The notes under the pieces were generated by a model. That model ran no database searches. It was given only the letters and a program-made list of their open reading frames with translations, and had not been told where the DNA came from. Made by a program: the position numbers and the translations under genes. This document shows positions 25,869 to 38,439 of a DNA stretch of 64,000 bases, piece after piece (the stretch's first letter is position 1; the number at the start of each line of letters is the position of its first letter). This stretch comes from Ifrita kowaldi (Eukaryota > Chordata > Aves > Passeriformes > Cinclosomatidae): NCBI GenBank assembly GCA_013398055.1, contig VZRS01008238.1, positions 124,155-188,154 of the forward strand, given 5' to 3'.

Positions 25869-28800
25869 ATTTTTTCAAGACAGTGCTTAAACACATGCTT
25901 CTGCAAGCACAGGCTTCTGTCCCAGTGAATCTGAGCACGCGCTTATGGAATGTTCTGACTCAGGATCTAAGTTACACTTTCAGGGTCATAAAAGCAGTGG
26001 AACAAGCCTGCCCCAAAACCCCAGTTCACACTGTAGCCTTGGTCATATCTTCACAGAGTCTTTCCAAAAGTGTAGCTCTGAAGAGCTCTGATAACCCCTT
26101 AGGCTCTCCAGCTGGAGGCTCCAGGCAAATCTCTGTCAATTATTCAGATAGAAAAGTTGCTTCAGGTTTGGGTACAAGTTGCAGATGCAGACTCAAGTTA
26201 AGGCAAGAAAATTAGAAAGAGCAACTAAAGGCTTTAAATTTCAAGTCTCCTAGAGTTTAACCTGTTTCAAAGAAGAAAGCAATGGCATTTACTTGTGTTT
26301 AGAATGCAAGTCAGAAGAGAATCAGATCCATCAAGAGCTAAAATACAGCACAAAATTCTGTGATACTTCTACACGTTTTAGCATTTCATACCTTTGTTTA
26401 TTTACAATGAAAATTATAAAACTTTCAGGTTTTAATACTAAATCTGTATGATTTCTCAGTATTGACTTAGGAGGCAAAATATTGCTTGTGAATCTGAGAA
26501 GGGCAGTCTTGAAATAAACCAAAAGCAGGGAGAGGTTTGCCAAAACCTTCTTTAATCTTGGCCAACACCCTTAATTGTGCTGTGCCTCAGTATTCCTGAG
26601 TATTCCCTGTCTCATTCATGTATTCAGGAAAACTATCCTCCCTTCTTCCCAGGCATTGCCTGCCTTGCCTCCTTCAACTTACTTTTAGGAACACAAAAGT
26701 AATGCCTTAACTATCAGAATCCCCTTCTTCCCTATCTCAAATTAACCCCTTGCAGAACGACCCCTACTCCAGCTCTCCCAGAGCTCTGGCAGCTCATGAC
26801 AGCTGCATATCAAATCTGCCAGTAAATTCTGGACAGTTCCGGTAAAAGCTCGTCCTACAGGCTCTTGCAGTATGATAAACAACCAATGCACACATTTCAG
26901 GTACTATAAAAATAATCCACAAAGCCTTCCTATGCAGCTACAAAGAGATTTTAAACTGAGATAGCGAGTGCCATAGCTTGTACCTGGGCCCTTCCAGATG
27001 TGCTGCCTTGTTCTCTGTTACTGACACGTGCAGAGGTGACACCTCCACTCCCCCTTCGTGGTTTATTTCTCTTTCTCTGGTGCAGAAGCTGCCTGGAGAA
27101 AAGGGTGTTTGCCACACTGTCCTCCACAAAAGCCACGTCACATTTGCAGGGGACTTTCATTTACCACTGCTGTAAGTTCAGCAGAAAATGGCTTTCACCC
27201 TTATTTCCATAAGTCTCTGTATATCATGGTATGTACGCTTGAAAAAATTAAAGACACTAAAGAATTTTTTAAATCAACCTTTACCTAAGCACTGGAAAAC
27301 TAAAACAGATGATGTGAAAGGCAAAGTGCCAAACAGCATAGTAAGGGGAAAACAGTTACCAAAGGAATGCTCTTTAGGTCCTTATTCTATTGAAACCTAT
27401 ATCTGCTTTCATAAAGGATGTTTTGCTATCACATGCAAATTCCTCATTTTTCAAGGAAAGCTTTATATAACCTGCCTATTTGGCCTTTGTTAGTCATGCT
27501 ACAAAGACTTAGAAGCTCTGAAGATTGTCTTAACTAAATAGAGCCACAAGAACAACAAGGCACTTTCTTCCAGTCACTGATCAGGCTTCTAAAGAGTAAC
27601 TAATAATGTGAATTTTAATCTGCAAAAGGCAACATGAAAGTATTTACTAGTAGAACTAACAGCACAGCATACCTTCTGCAGAAACCTGTCTGCTTTACTT
27701 TCCTTTTATCAATATTGCCAAGAAAGTAAATTTGTCACCGTACAGTTGAGAATCTCTCGAAGATCTACTTTAATGTTTCACGCTAGGTTTGCAAAACAAG
27801 TGTAATAAAAATAATGACACCATTATTACTCTTCTCTCTTTGTTTTCAGTTCATCACTTGCATATTTGAATAATGAATTATATTCACATTATCTCTACAC
27901 TTTTGCTCTTGACTTCCTCTGCTGGCTGAAAGTAAAGCTATTATCCAGTTGTCAGCTCTGAAGAGCCATTCAACACAGCAGCCAATGGTCCTGACATGTA
28001 GATATACTACTATGCAAAATTATCTAGAGTACAATTTCAAGCTATATGTGAGAAAATTACCAGCCAGTGTAAAAATGAATCTTCAGCTAAGGTGAAATAT
28101 TAAAAATTTCATCAAGGCCACTTTAGAACATAAATAAGTAGACAACAGAATTAGTTGTGAATTAGGCACAAAAGGCTAATTAACACTATTGTATCATCTT
28201 GATTGACTTAAAGTCTATTAAATCACTATTTTATTGTCTGAATCTCTGAACCTTACAGGAAAAATAGAACCTTCTTCTATTAAGAGGCCCGTCTTCATTC
28301 TCAGATCTGCAGCTTTTGACTGAATGTCATTAAGACTCTTTCTAGTAACCAATACTTTGCACAAGTAATTTCCTGATAAAGGAATGATTGTTTGGATCAT
28401 TTGATTTATACAGCTTTTTTATTAAGTGCAATGTTAAATTATAAACAAATAATATGAAACAAAACCCACACAATTTTCCTTTAGTGTCACATCCATTCAT
28501 GTATTTATAAATGCAACTGGAGCTTCAGATGAAGTTAGATTTTCATGATGCAGTGGAGGGCAAACACAGCTTAGCAGCAAACATTCTCAAGGGCAAAGAC
28601 TTTCTTTTCTTCATGCTCAAGTGTTTTTGTCAGGAAAGAAAAACTGGAGGTGGGGAAGGTGAGGAGGTGCCCTCTACCAGACAGAAAGCCATGTCTCCAG
28701 CATGACATTAAACAAAGAGGTACAAGAACAGACAGGAAATCCGAGCAAGATACTGTGCTTGCTTTGAAGAATTGTCTCAGAGAAGAGCAGCTGCTGCCTC

Positions 28801-29445
28801 TGTGGTCAACTTTTATTCTTCTAAATCAGCTGCCTCAATCCCATTAAACCTGCTCCTGCTTGCAACTCTGTATTGGAAATGATTTTCAGACATTTGAAAG
28901 GGAAGAGACAAAACCCCAACTCATCTTCATTGCCATACAAGATGAAAATAACAGGCTCTCTATAAAGAGTGCAAAATATGTCTCATGGATCTCCTTTGGG
29001 GGTGTTTCGAAGTGCATCAACTTATATTGAAATTTAGAGAGGGCTGCAATGATTTGAAATGTGCTTTCATGGATTGCAGCTTCTGAAAATTTACATCTAG
29101 AAGAATTTTAGCTCTTTACTAACACTGTTTCAACTCACAGTATCACTTAATGCAATTTAACACTGTAATTGCCTCACCTTAAGCATGGATGTATAAGCAA
29201 GCAGAAGAAATCATTTATCTAAGAACATGGAATGAGGATAATCACTTGTCCAAAAAGCTCAAACACGTCCTCATTCTCTTCCTGGAAGTCTTGTTCTTAT
29301 GGGATTCTAGAACAGTAGTCATTCCTGGATATCCAGCAGCTTGGCAACAGTAACAGCACCTCTTTTTGGTCTGTGGACATCGACAAGTCCTGGACACAGG
29401 AACATCTTCTACATATCAATTGTATGGTGCAGGCAAAAGGAGTTG
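25869..29445. other. AT-rich intergenic DNA
   Basis: No gene was found. Frames around 26940-27290 are open in several phases on both strands, which argues against coding. No repeat family was recognised. Confidence 0.6.
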
Positions 29446-29480
29446 GACGTGTTCACAAACGTGCCAGGAAACGTCGACAC
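29446..29480. promoter_or_regulatory. Clustered ACGT cores (possible bHLH-PAS/bZIP site)
   Basis: Two ACGTG cores (29447-29451 and 29459-29463) are followed by AACGTCGAC (about 29470-29478) within about 30 bases of CpG-poor DNA. ACGTG is the core of hypoxia-response elements and some bZIP/bHLH sites. The clustering is seen directly; any binding is speculative. Confidence 0.25.
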
Positions 29481-29536
29481 ATGCACAATAACCCCGACAT
29501 GCCTGGCTTACTGCACACTGGGAATCCGTCTCCATA

Positions 29537-29552
29537 ATGCATGCATGCATAT
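29537..29552. repeat. Short (TGCA)n run
   Basis: ATGCATGCATGCAT is a self-complementary tetranucleotide run, too short to be a true microsatellite but perfectly alternating purine-pyrimidine. Confidence 0.7.
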
Positions 29553-30595
29553 TTCTGCCTGGGAAATCATGGACAGCAGCATGGCAACCCTACATAGAAA
29601 GTCCTCATTGAAAGCCATGCTCTCAAGGCAATGTTTAATTCATTAGGCCAGCCTTCCTTAATCGGTGATCAGAACTGTTCAGCTCATGACGCTTTAGGAG
29701 AAAGTCTATTCATCTCCTTCCTAAAAAAACAAATGTGCTAATTCACACAAGTTGCAAAGAAGAAAACGAGATGGAGGGAAATTAAGTAACATCCAATGTT
29801 TATCTCAAATTTTATTGTTTGTAAATGAAAATCACTCTGGCAGCACAAGTTTTGCTATGGACTTTGTTTTCTAGCTGTAATATGGGACCAAGTGAACTAG
29901 AGAAGTTGAATAAAAATTAGATTATCCTGATTCCTGCTCTGCTGATCTGCTAAGAAGCATAGCACTGTCCACTGGTAGAAACTGCAGTCTCTGTTGTTGG
30001 CTAAAGTCTGCTTCCTCTCCCTCAGTGATCTACTCAGTATGCTTTCCCATCCACTTATCCTGTCCTAAAACCTCTGCTGTGCAAATGGTTAGACTACAAA
30101 CATTCTGCCCCACACTACATGATCACTCAGGCATCACTTGCTTGTTACTCCAGCAGCATCTTTGTCCATCTAAAGAGTCTGAATGTGCTGATGTGGGCAC
30201 ACAGATGGGTAAGAAACGTCAGAGCAAGCATTTCTGCAGACTTGGGAACGGTCATCAAAGTTGGTTGTGATTGTCCCTACCTAAGTTCTGCACTGAACTG
30301 ACCCATCCAGATAGCACACACAGGGTAAAACCTTGTACACTTTAAACAAAGAGCACTCTGGAAACATCTTTTTCTGGACAGAATAGGCAGTAAGACAGTT
30401 AACTACTACTTAGCTGTAGTCACTTACAGCACAGACTTGAGTTAGACGAGAAAATCCCACACCTAGAACCTACTTGTTACTACTTACACTTAGATATATG
30501 CTCCGTCCTTGGCACGGAGATAGAGGAGCTCTGGTTTTGATTCCCTGCCTTCAAGGTTGTGAAAAAAGAGAGCTAAGAGCAGCCAGGTGATGCAG

Positions 30596-30732
30596 TACTT
30601 TAAGAAGAGGCTACCTGATATTTGGGGCTTGTCTAGGAGCTGGAAGGCTTATTGCCAAATCTGCCTCACCATGATCTTTCTGCAAGTGTCCTTGGACACA
30701 TCACTTAATTCCTTCTTCTTGGTTCCCAGCCT
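30596..30732 (+). mobile_element. MIR-type SINE fragment
   Basis: The segment GTCCTTGGACACATCACTTA, then ATTCCTTCTTCTTGGTTCCC, aligns by eye with the MIR core (ACCTTGGGCAAGTCACTTAA, then CCTCTCTGTGCCTCAGTTTCC). Upstream, 'GGGGCTTGTCTAGGAGCTGG' and 'AAATCTGCCTCACC' match the MIR 5' region (tRNA-related portion through 'agctctgccac'). It is heavily mutated, with no target-site duplication. Confidence 0.55.
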
Positions 30733-33700
30733 GCAGAGTCACAGCACCAGCATTTAACTACTTCTCATGGACATTACCAGAGCAAATATAGGGAAATTTG
30801 AAGAGCCCTGATGATGTAAAAATGAGAATCAGACAAATGCCACTGGTGTGGGAAAGAAAGAGGTTCAAAGGACATCAGAGTTATGCAGTCACATCAGAAA
30901 TTAGCATGTGGACATTTTAAGTTTCAAAGGAAGCCCTTTGGGTCATTGACTATATACCATCCTACTCTGCAAATATTTTTCCTTATATAAATATTAAACT
31001 GTATTCCCACACTAATATAGCTTTTCTTATATTGAGGAGTATTAGTTTGCTCTCCTCATGGCTAAGTTGTTTTCTGTAATATTTAATTGAATAAAACATA
31101 AGATTTCATGATTAAAAAAGAAACAAGATGCAATTAATAAAAAATCTCGGACATTTCATTTAGGCAGACGTGACAAGACAAATTGAATTTGTTTAACAGA
31201 AATAGATGCAGTATGCCTATAAATTTTAAATGGAAAAACAATTTTGGTCATGGCTATCTTTGAAAGCCCAGAAATATTGAACACTAGCTTGACTACCTAG
31301 GAACAGTCATGAAAAAATGAACTTTTTCTCCCAGTGTTCTCCCTTTCTAGTTAATTTCTTTGCTGATGAGGTCATTGGAGCCTGTTATTCTTCATTCAGA
31401 TCCCAGTTTTACCCAGAACATATGCAGCCAGAAAGATGCATTTTAGTACAAAAACCACAACCTAGTTAACAGAGTTCTGGTAGCTCAAACCTTTCAAAAG
31501 AATCTCTTTACCCAAATCAACAGTGCAAAGTCATTAGTCCGTATTTTTCTCTAGATATTGGCAGGTGTCAAAGTTCTTTATTAAACCTCTGCAGCAGTAT
31601 TCACTGTGAATACTTCTCTGAAGATGCATTTTTTTTAATTTACTGCTACAAGAAAAATCATGGGGTTCATATTCAGCAAACAAATATTTTCATATTATTT
31701 TTTCTCTCTGACTGTTTTTTCAGTCAGTAAATCCAACACCAAAGCAAACAAACAAAATCTCTAGATTTTCCAGAAAATGCAAGCAGTCATACTCAGACTG
31801 CCTGGGATAAAGCTGGTAGTTATTGACACTTGTGTTTCCCCAAATAATCCCCTTTCTTGCCTTTTGTGATGAAATAAAATCAAGAGGCACCGAAAGTGGT
31901 AAATGGCGGAATTTGCATAAAGCATCCTGTACCAGCCCCAAACCCGGGTGTATTATTGCTACAGCTGTTTCTATCATCAGCATTGTATGTGGTGGTTTTG
32001 AGCAAAGTCCAGGGTCCCATTGAGTTAAATTCTATATGGACCAAGAGACTGCCCAAGGAAGCTTCTGGCAGAGCTAGGAACTGACCTCTATTCCCACCAC
32101 CCACTCTTCCCAGTAACTATCTTTTCTCTTCATGCATCCTTTATACAGGTGTCACTCAGAACAGACCTGAGGCTCCATTTAAAAGGATAACTATATTTGC
32201 TACCTGTAGTTTCCCATTCATGCTCAACTTTCTGTCCTCCTCTGTTTCCTTGCTTATTTCTCTACCTAAACCTAAGACAGAATTTGTCCTCAGGACAATT
32301 TCCAGCCTTCTTGTCCTTGAAGATAATTTACAAGAGAACTGAGGCTGGCCAGAAACACTCTCTTCTTGTAGGACGTGCACCCAGAGAGTCTCTTCCACCT
32401 GCTCTGACTATGAATTGCTTTCTCAGAGCTTGCTTGTTCCTTAGAGACTCTTTTTTTCAAAGTCTAATCTCTCACAGACATTATGAGTGCTCAGTTCTGC
32501 AAAACTGAAAAGTTGTACAGTCTTGTCCTGTGCCCTGAAAGTGGACCTTGGCCTTGCATTCATTTATGTAATCTTTGTGTTTCTCTCCTGCTGGTTTCTC
32601 CAATAACCAGATATATAAAATGTAGATGGATATTGATAGGCTGGAGTGGTGCATCACCAGCAATCACATGCACTGTTGGCTGAATTATACCACATATTCC
32701 CAGATTATTAAATACTTACTCCATATCCACCACATGGTCTACTTATCTAACACCCCATTTACCAAAAAATACCCAGCACTTAAAAGTAAGGACTTTTATA
32801 GCTAAGGACTTCATAAATCTTACATGGCCTATAAAACAATGCACACGCACATGGGCACACATTTTACCAAGTGTAAGTTCTGGTCCCTTGTTTCCAGACT
32901 CAGAGGGTTTTACCTCTTGTTAACAATCCCCTACAGAAATATCTTCATCAGCTTGCTAAGCTAAAAGACTTATGGTACCTATTCATGATCAAGGTTGGTG
33001 ACAAAAATTCCCATTTCTATGCATGAAAAAATATAACCTATACCTGGCATTAGTAAAAGCAGAGTCAAGTACTGAACCTCAACATAAAAAATTTGTAAAT
33101 AACCTTGCTTTACTCTGATTCAGGTTCTTCCAGTGTAGCTGGCATTTGGAGTTTCAGGAATATTTAATTATATAGAAAGCCTTAAGGGGCAATAACAAGC
33201 TGGTTTCTGAGCTAATGGGAGAGAAAAGAATATGAGATTACAATCTAAAAATTAAATAGAGGGTCATTCTTTTTAATGACTAATAACTCTCAAAGAATTT
33301 AAGTTTCAATTAAATTCTGACTCCAAAGGTATTTATGTAGTCATGAAACTATTTTTAAATATTTCACATTCAGAGTGCTCCAGATTCCTCAGTGGTTCTG
33401 GATAATATCAAACATCATTATGGTATCTGAGCAACCTTGCAGAAGCTCTGCTTTTGCTTTTAACCTCTTGTGCAAAATAGTTTTTTGGGGTTTTTTTCCT
33501 ATTGGTGACTTTGAAGTTTTTAATCATTTCTTAGAAAATTATGTCTGTAGAACAAATAGTGCAAAATTTTGGCCAAATTGGTTACTTACAATTTTAACTA
33601 CTGAATGAAAAGTGGAAGTTTGGTGACTTCAGTATTCAATTGGGAAAATATTGTAAGACAGGCAGTTAACAGGGCATCAAGGAATTATTGTCTGTCCTGG

Positions 33701-34200
33701 AATGAGAATAAAAAAAGGGGCTCTTTGCCCTTGCATATCTAAAATGTTCTTTTCATATGATTGCAGAAAAAGGAAATAGAAAAGCATCGCTTTTCATAAT
33801 GTGATTCCCAACACAGCACAATTCAGCCACTGGGATAGGTCTAGGAATGTACATAAATGTAATACAGGTCTATGAAAATATACTCTCATTTCACAACATG
33901 CAGCCACATGATGCTCAGACATCAAATCCAAACCCTTTCTCATACATTAAGAGCACAGCTTTAAAAGCTAACATCTTTCATTAATTTATATAAACAGCTC
34001 AGGGGTTCCTAGGTTACAAAACATTCAGATTTTCTTGGGGAAAAAACCCCACTAAACCCCTTCATTTAGGACCCAGCTGACGCTGGAAGTAGGGATCATG
34101 TCTCACCCTACTTGTGCCCGGAGCACTGGGGTGCTGCAGAGGTCTCATCTCACTAGTCTGAGAGGAGAAGTGGCCTTCTCAGAGGACATTTTCCACTCTC
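30733..34200. other. AT-rich intergenic DNA
   Basis: No gene was found. A region near 33010-33090 has a faint MIR-like order of words on the minus strand, but too few matches to call. A short CCCATTGAGTTAAATT at about 32018-32035 may be another eroded repeat half. Confidence 0.55.
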
Positions 34201-34224
34201 CCAGCCCAAGGCATGAGTTTCTGG

Positions 34225-34249
34225 TTCAGCACCTACCCCAAACGGACAG
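34225..34249 (+). promoter_or_regulatory. Possible non-canonical RE1 (REST/NRSF) element
   Basis: A perfect RE1 left half TTCAGCACC (34225-34233) is followed 19 bases start-to-start by GGACAG (34244-34249), which begins the right half GGACAGCGCC. REST is known to accept expanded half-site spacings of about 16-19 bases as well as the canonical 11. Only six bases of the right half are conserved, so the call is tentative. Confidence 0.25.
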
Positions 34250-35394
34250 AACTTCCCACTGTACTGGTGCAGCTCATCTCCAGAGCACCCTGGATTTTTT
34301 ATATTCCTGTTGGAACACCAGGTGACCTCACATAATGTTTTCCTCTTAAAGACTTACCACAGAATATTTGCAACAAGATCTTCCAATCCAGTCGGGATTG
34401 TGCTCAAATGATGCTATTTTTCAGCCTGCTGGCTGATGGGCACAGCATATCAGGTGATTACAGGATTCTCTTCCCAGGGTAACTGCTGAACAACCAAAAA
34501 TTAAATTGGGGGAACCCTGAAGATCCCTAGCATTGGAAGGATCTTGCTGACCAAGGATGACTTTTAAAGTTATCTTACAACCTGGGTAGGCATCCCTGGT
34601 CTGGCAGCAAACAGCACATGGGCTGAAGCTCTCATTTCTCACAGCCCAATGCCCTGATGTGCTGCTCTGCCCTTTTAGGACAACTTTGTGATGAAGGTAT
34701 TGCTGCTCTAGCCATTAGAGCCTTGACTTGGAAATATGGGATCTTGAGAAGAGATCAGGAAAGAACTCCTTCTCCTCATTTTGGTTTGCTGCTTTGTTTT
34801 CAGGGTGAATTGCTGTAGTTTGTGGTTGTAAGAAACTGAATTTTAATGTCACCTTTTGGGGGGGGATGAAAACCAAAGAAATCAATGCTAATTCCTTTTT
34901 TCATAAAAGCATAATTTCTTATCCATCCCAGGAAAATAATAATAATAATAAACCCCAAAATTATAGAAAAATCATTTTGAATCAAGAATATAACTTGTTC
35001 TAGTCCCACTAGAACTAGTCCCAAGCATAATGACATTCTTTTGCTTGACCCCTGTAAAAATCTGGACTAGATCTTTGCTGTGTAGTCAATATTTCAGACC
35101 TTCCCTAGCCTGTTAAAGACAGAAGGCAGCATTTATTCACTGCTAGATAAATTCTTAAAGGAATATCTGTAATTATTTCAAGAATCTGTAGATCAGAACT
35201 TGTGTCTCTCTAACAAAGTTATAAAGGGAAAAGATGAACAGGAAATAAAAAATAACTTAGTCCGGTTTCATTGAGGTATATTGGGCTAGATACTACAAAT
35301 TTTTATAGTAAATGATTCCTAGATCCAGTGAGCAAGAAAGAACAAATGAAATTATAATTAATTGCATTTTTTGTGTATATATTTATAAAATTTT
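34250..35394. other. Intergenic DNA with a small (AAT)5
   Basis: No gene was found. Simple features are a run of G at 34857-34866 and (AAT)5 at about 34935-34950. Confidence 0.6.
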
Positions 35395-35482
35395 ATATAA
35401 TTTGTCCATTTTACGAAATGGGAATTGGAGATTAGTCTGAGGTGCTACTTAGTAAAGGATGAAGCCAGGTGTTAACCTTTCA
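35395..35482 (-). mobile_element. MIR-type SINE fragment
   Basis: On the plus strand, GTCCATTTTACGAAATGGGA, then TTGGAGATTAG, and further on GCCAGGTGTTAACC, follow the order of the MIR reverse complement (CCCATTTTACAGATGGGGAA, gagattaagtgac, GCCAGGAATTGAACC). It is an old, truncated copy. Confidence 0.45.
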
Positions 35483-36330
35483 GCTAAAGGAAAAGGCAGT
35501 TTGATGCCCTGTAAAATATTTGGAGAAAAATGTGGCTCTTTACACCAGAGGTAAGCACCCCTGAGAGTTGAGCACTTTGTCCTTTGGAGAGTCAAGGGAC
35601 ACACAGCACAGTGAGTGGTTGTCTTAAATGTAAAATATTCACTGCAGCCCACTGCAAAGAGCTTGGGCTCAAGCTGGGATTTCTCCTGAACATAGACATG
35701 CGTGCCCACTGTGCCAGAAACCAAGAGGGGATTAAAATCCCCAGACAGCTGAAGCCCTTCACCTCACCAGCCTTTAGGGTGTTGTCTTGACTCCTTCCTC
35801 AAGAAAAGAGAGTCTTGGGTTTGGTTTTTTTTGCTGTCAAATATTGCTGTTTTGAAATGGGCCACTGCCGAGGACACCACTCTCCAGCATGTCTCCGGCT
35901 GCTGGCGCCTGGCTTGGGATAAAGCACTGAGAGCAGCTGGGTGCTGACAGAGCAAGGCGGCGCTCGGGAAAGGGTTCTCAGGTTTACAGCTGTGTTTATC
36001 CTCCAGATTACTAAGTGCCACAGCAAGGATCTAGACCTGTCAACCCCAGTGAAGAAACCCAAAGCAATCCTCAGCGATAATCTCACAGGCACTCAGAGAG
36101 TCCACAGCAAAATTTGCAGCTAAATGCAAGTGCCTCAGCTCTGCACTCACAGTCCCCTACTGCCTCCTCTCACTGGGACACGCTGCCAAAGGAACATCAC
36201 AATTCAGCTTTGAGTCTTGAAATTCAAGGTAGGACATCCATAATCCGTGGACTTAGAAATATTTATAAGGTTACAAGGTGAGCAGAAAGACTATAACAGT
36301 CTGTTCAGTAGATTAAGCAACACCATCCTC
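35483..36330. other. Intergenic DNA with a GC-richer patch
   Basis: The patch at about 35860-35990 has the highest GC and CpG content nearby (including GGCGCC and GGCGGCGCTCG-like words), but it is too short for a CpG island. Frames on the minus strand there (about 85-97 codons) match nothing I recognise. Confidence 0.55.
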
Positions 36331-36386
36331 AGCTGGCGTACACTGGCATAACCATTTACACCAGTGAAGGGCTAGCAGGATTTGAT
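36331..36386. repeat. Ancient amniote palindromic repeat fragment
   Basis: The segment contains the inverted pair CACTGG (36341-36346) and CCAGTG (36361-36366) around an AACCATTTA core, followed by AAGGGCTAGCAGGATTTG. This layout matches an amniote 'cagtgtaaat...acaccagtg...caggatttggccc' repeat I remember but cannot name. Confidence 0.42.
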
Positions 36387-38439
36387 TTTTTCTAGGAAAG
36401 AAACTGCAGTTGAACTCGAAATCCAGTTAGTTTAAAAATAGCAAACTTGATAGAGTTTCTGCTTTTAAAGCGGCGTGTGATTTTTGGTTGTGAATTTAAT
36501 GCAACACAGCAGGAGAAATGACAATTATGTCTAACACACACATGCACAGGTTACATACACACAATACACACATATATTAACATATCTCAATTTTCTTCAT
36601 TCCCCACAAATTAAAGTGACAAGCTAGATGTTAGTCCTTTCTGAATTAATCCTGTCTGAATCACATTAGTGTCATCTTCACTATACACCAGTAATCGCTA
36701 GGCTATAAAATTTATGATATAACATTCGGAATTAATCTGCAAATATATACTAATTCACACTGACCTTTTTTCAAGCTGAGGCCTTTTTAGCACTCACAGT
36801 AGGTTTAACATTGCCCTACTGAGTGTTATTACGAAGCAGTCAATGGTTCTCCATAATTACATCATGCAAATGACATTTGCTTTTTTGTTTGAGCTTATTC
36901 CCTCCGATGTTTCCTTCTTTTATCACACTCTTCACACATCTGTGTCCCTGAAATGGCACTGTAAACTCCTCCTCTTTTGGTCCCCAAGTTCCTTTTTCTG
37001 TCTTCCCTGACTGTCATGCAGACACCAGCAGCAGTTTGGGCTGGTGCGGCGGTGACATATCCCTGTGACATAGGTTATGTCGCCAGCTGGCTGGAACAGG
37101 TGTACACTGATTTTACCATCAAATGGCAACACGCATTTGGCTTCCTACCAGCGCACAGGCATGAAAAACCTGTTCCCTTAAAATTTCTCCCAAGATTGAT
37201 GGGCTGTTCTTTGACACAGCATCTAGCAACAATTTCAATTCCCAGATTGTTTCTCACCGTTTGGGCTCGTTTGACAATAGCAGCAATGGGAAGTCGTGGA
37301 GAACTTCTTGTTAGTGGAGACAAATTACTTGTTCTTTTCCTCTCTTTCTTCAGCAGAAAAAAAGTACAACTTTGGCTGAAGCAGCATGAGTACCCAATTG
37401 CTTGTGAAATAACACCTGACGTGAAATACCTGCCTTTTAGAAAACAATTGATGCAAAATATGAAGCAATATTTTGTAAAATTCCCATCAAAAAGGCAAAG
37501 AAAGGTAACAATAATTCTGAATATCTAACTGCTCAATACAGCTAAGCTAAATCAATACCAGGATATGCATCAATAGCCGTATCTGGTCCTGGCTGTGTCC
37601 TGAGAGCCATGTCAGTGAGATCATAGCTCAGCTGAGGATACAAGGCAGAGACCAAACACATCAGCTGATGATCTTCACCTCTTCAGTATCACCCACAGTG
37701 ACGGTGCACTTAGGATAGCACAGGACTCAACTCAGCTCAAAAGTACATTTTTGAGGCTGAGATCATCTTCTTATTCTGTTCCCAGAGTAATAAGTGATGC
37801 TCTGATTAATTCTGTGATAGAAAATAATCTAATACTAAAAATATCTCAACTTCCATTAAGCCAGTTCTGCAGTCTTTAAAAATCCAAGGCAATTATACTA
37901 GGTTATACCTGACAGTATGTCTTGATTTGTGGATACTTTGGGAAACCCTTGTTCTTCACAGCTGAGGAATTACACTTTCCAGTAAATCCTGTGGCTTATA
38001 TTATCTTGTTAGGGCATCCCACAGTAAACACTGGAAGGCAAAGGAGGCTTTTTAATGACAACTAATCACAAGGTCAATGACTGCAAGTCAGAACTGAAGT
38101 AATCGAGTTAGTAAGCCAGTGCTATTTTAGCCTAAAACCAGCTGAAAAGCAGAGGTGCAGGAGGGAAGTAGTGCACAGTTCAGCTGTTCCTGCTTTCAAT
38201 ATTTCTTTTCCTATCAGCATGATTTTCAAATTATTTTTCCACAGCACCTTTTTAAAATTAAAATTTTCCCAGGGAAATTCCATACACCACATTCCTAGCA
38301 AACTGCTTATCAAATAAAATTACCTGACAATGTATTCATTAGAACTATAAAGAGGCTTCCTTAAAAGGCTTTTCTATTAAAAAAAAAAAAGAAAAGGTGT
38401 TTGTTTGTCTTAAGTATTTAAGCCTCTGTTCTGATACAC
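36387..38439. other. Intergenic DNA with the longest open frame of the window
   Basis: It contains a plus-strand frame of 183 codons (36977-37528) without a recognisable domain, treated below as a finding rather than a gene. A CA-rich stretch lies at about 36535-36575. No repeat family was identified. Confidence 0.5.

Noticed and set aside
30500..30560. tRNA-like phrase (GATAGAGGAGCTCTGG ... TTTTGATTCCCTG)
   Set aside because: There is no cloverleaf-consistent pairing or proper T-arm; more likely part of, or adjacent to, an old tRNA-derived SINE.
33010..33090. Possible minus-strand MIR
   Set aside because: The word order is suggestive, but matches are too few to distinguish from chance.
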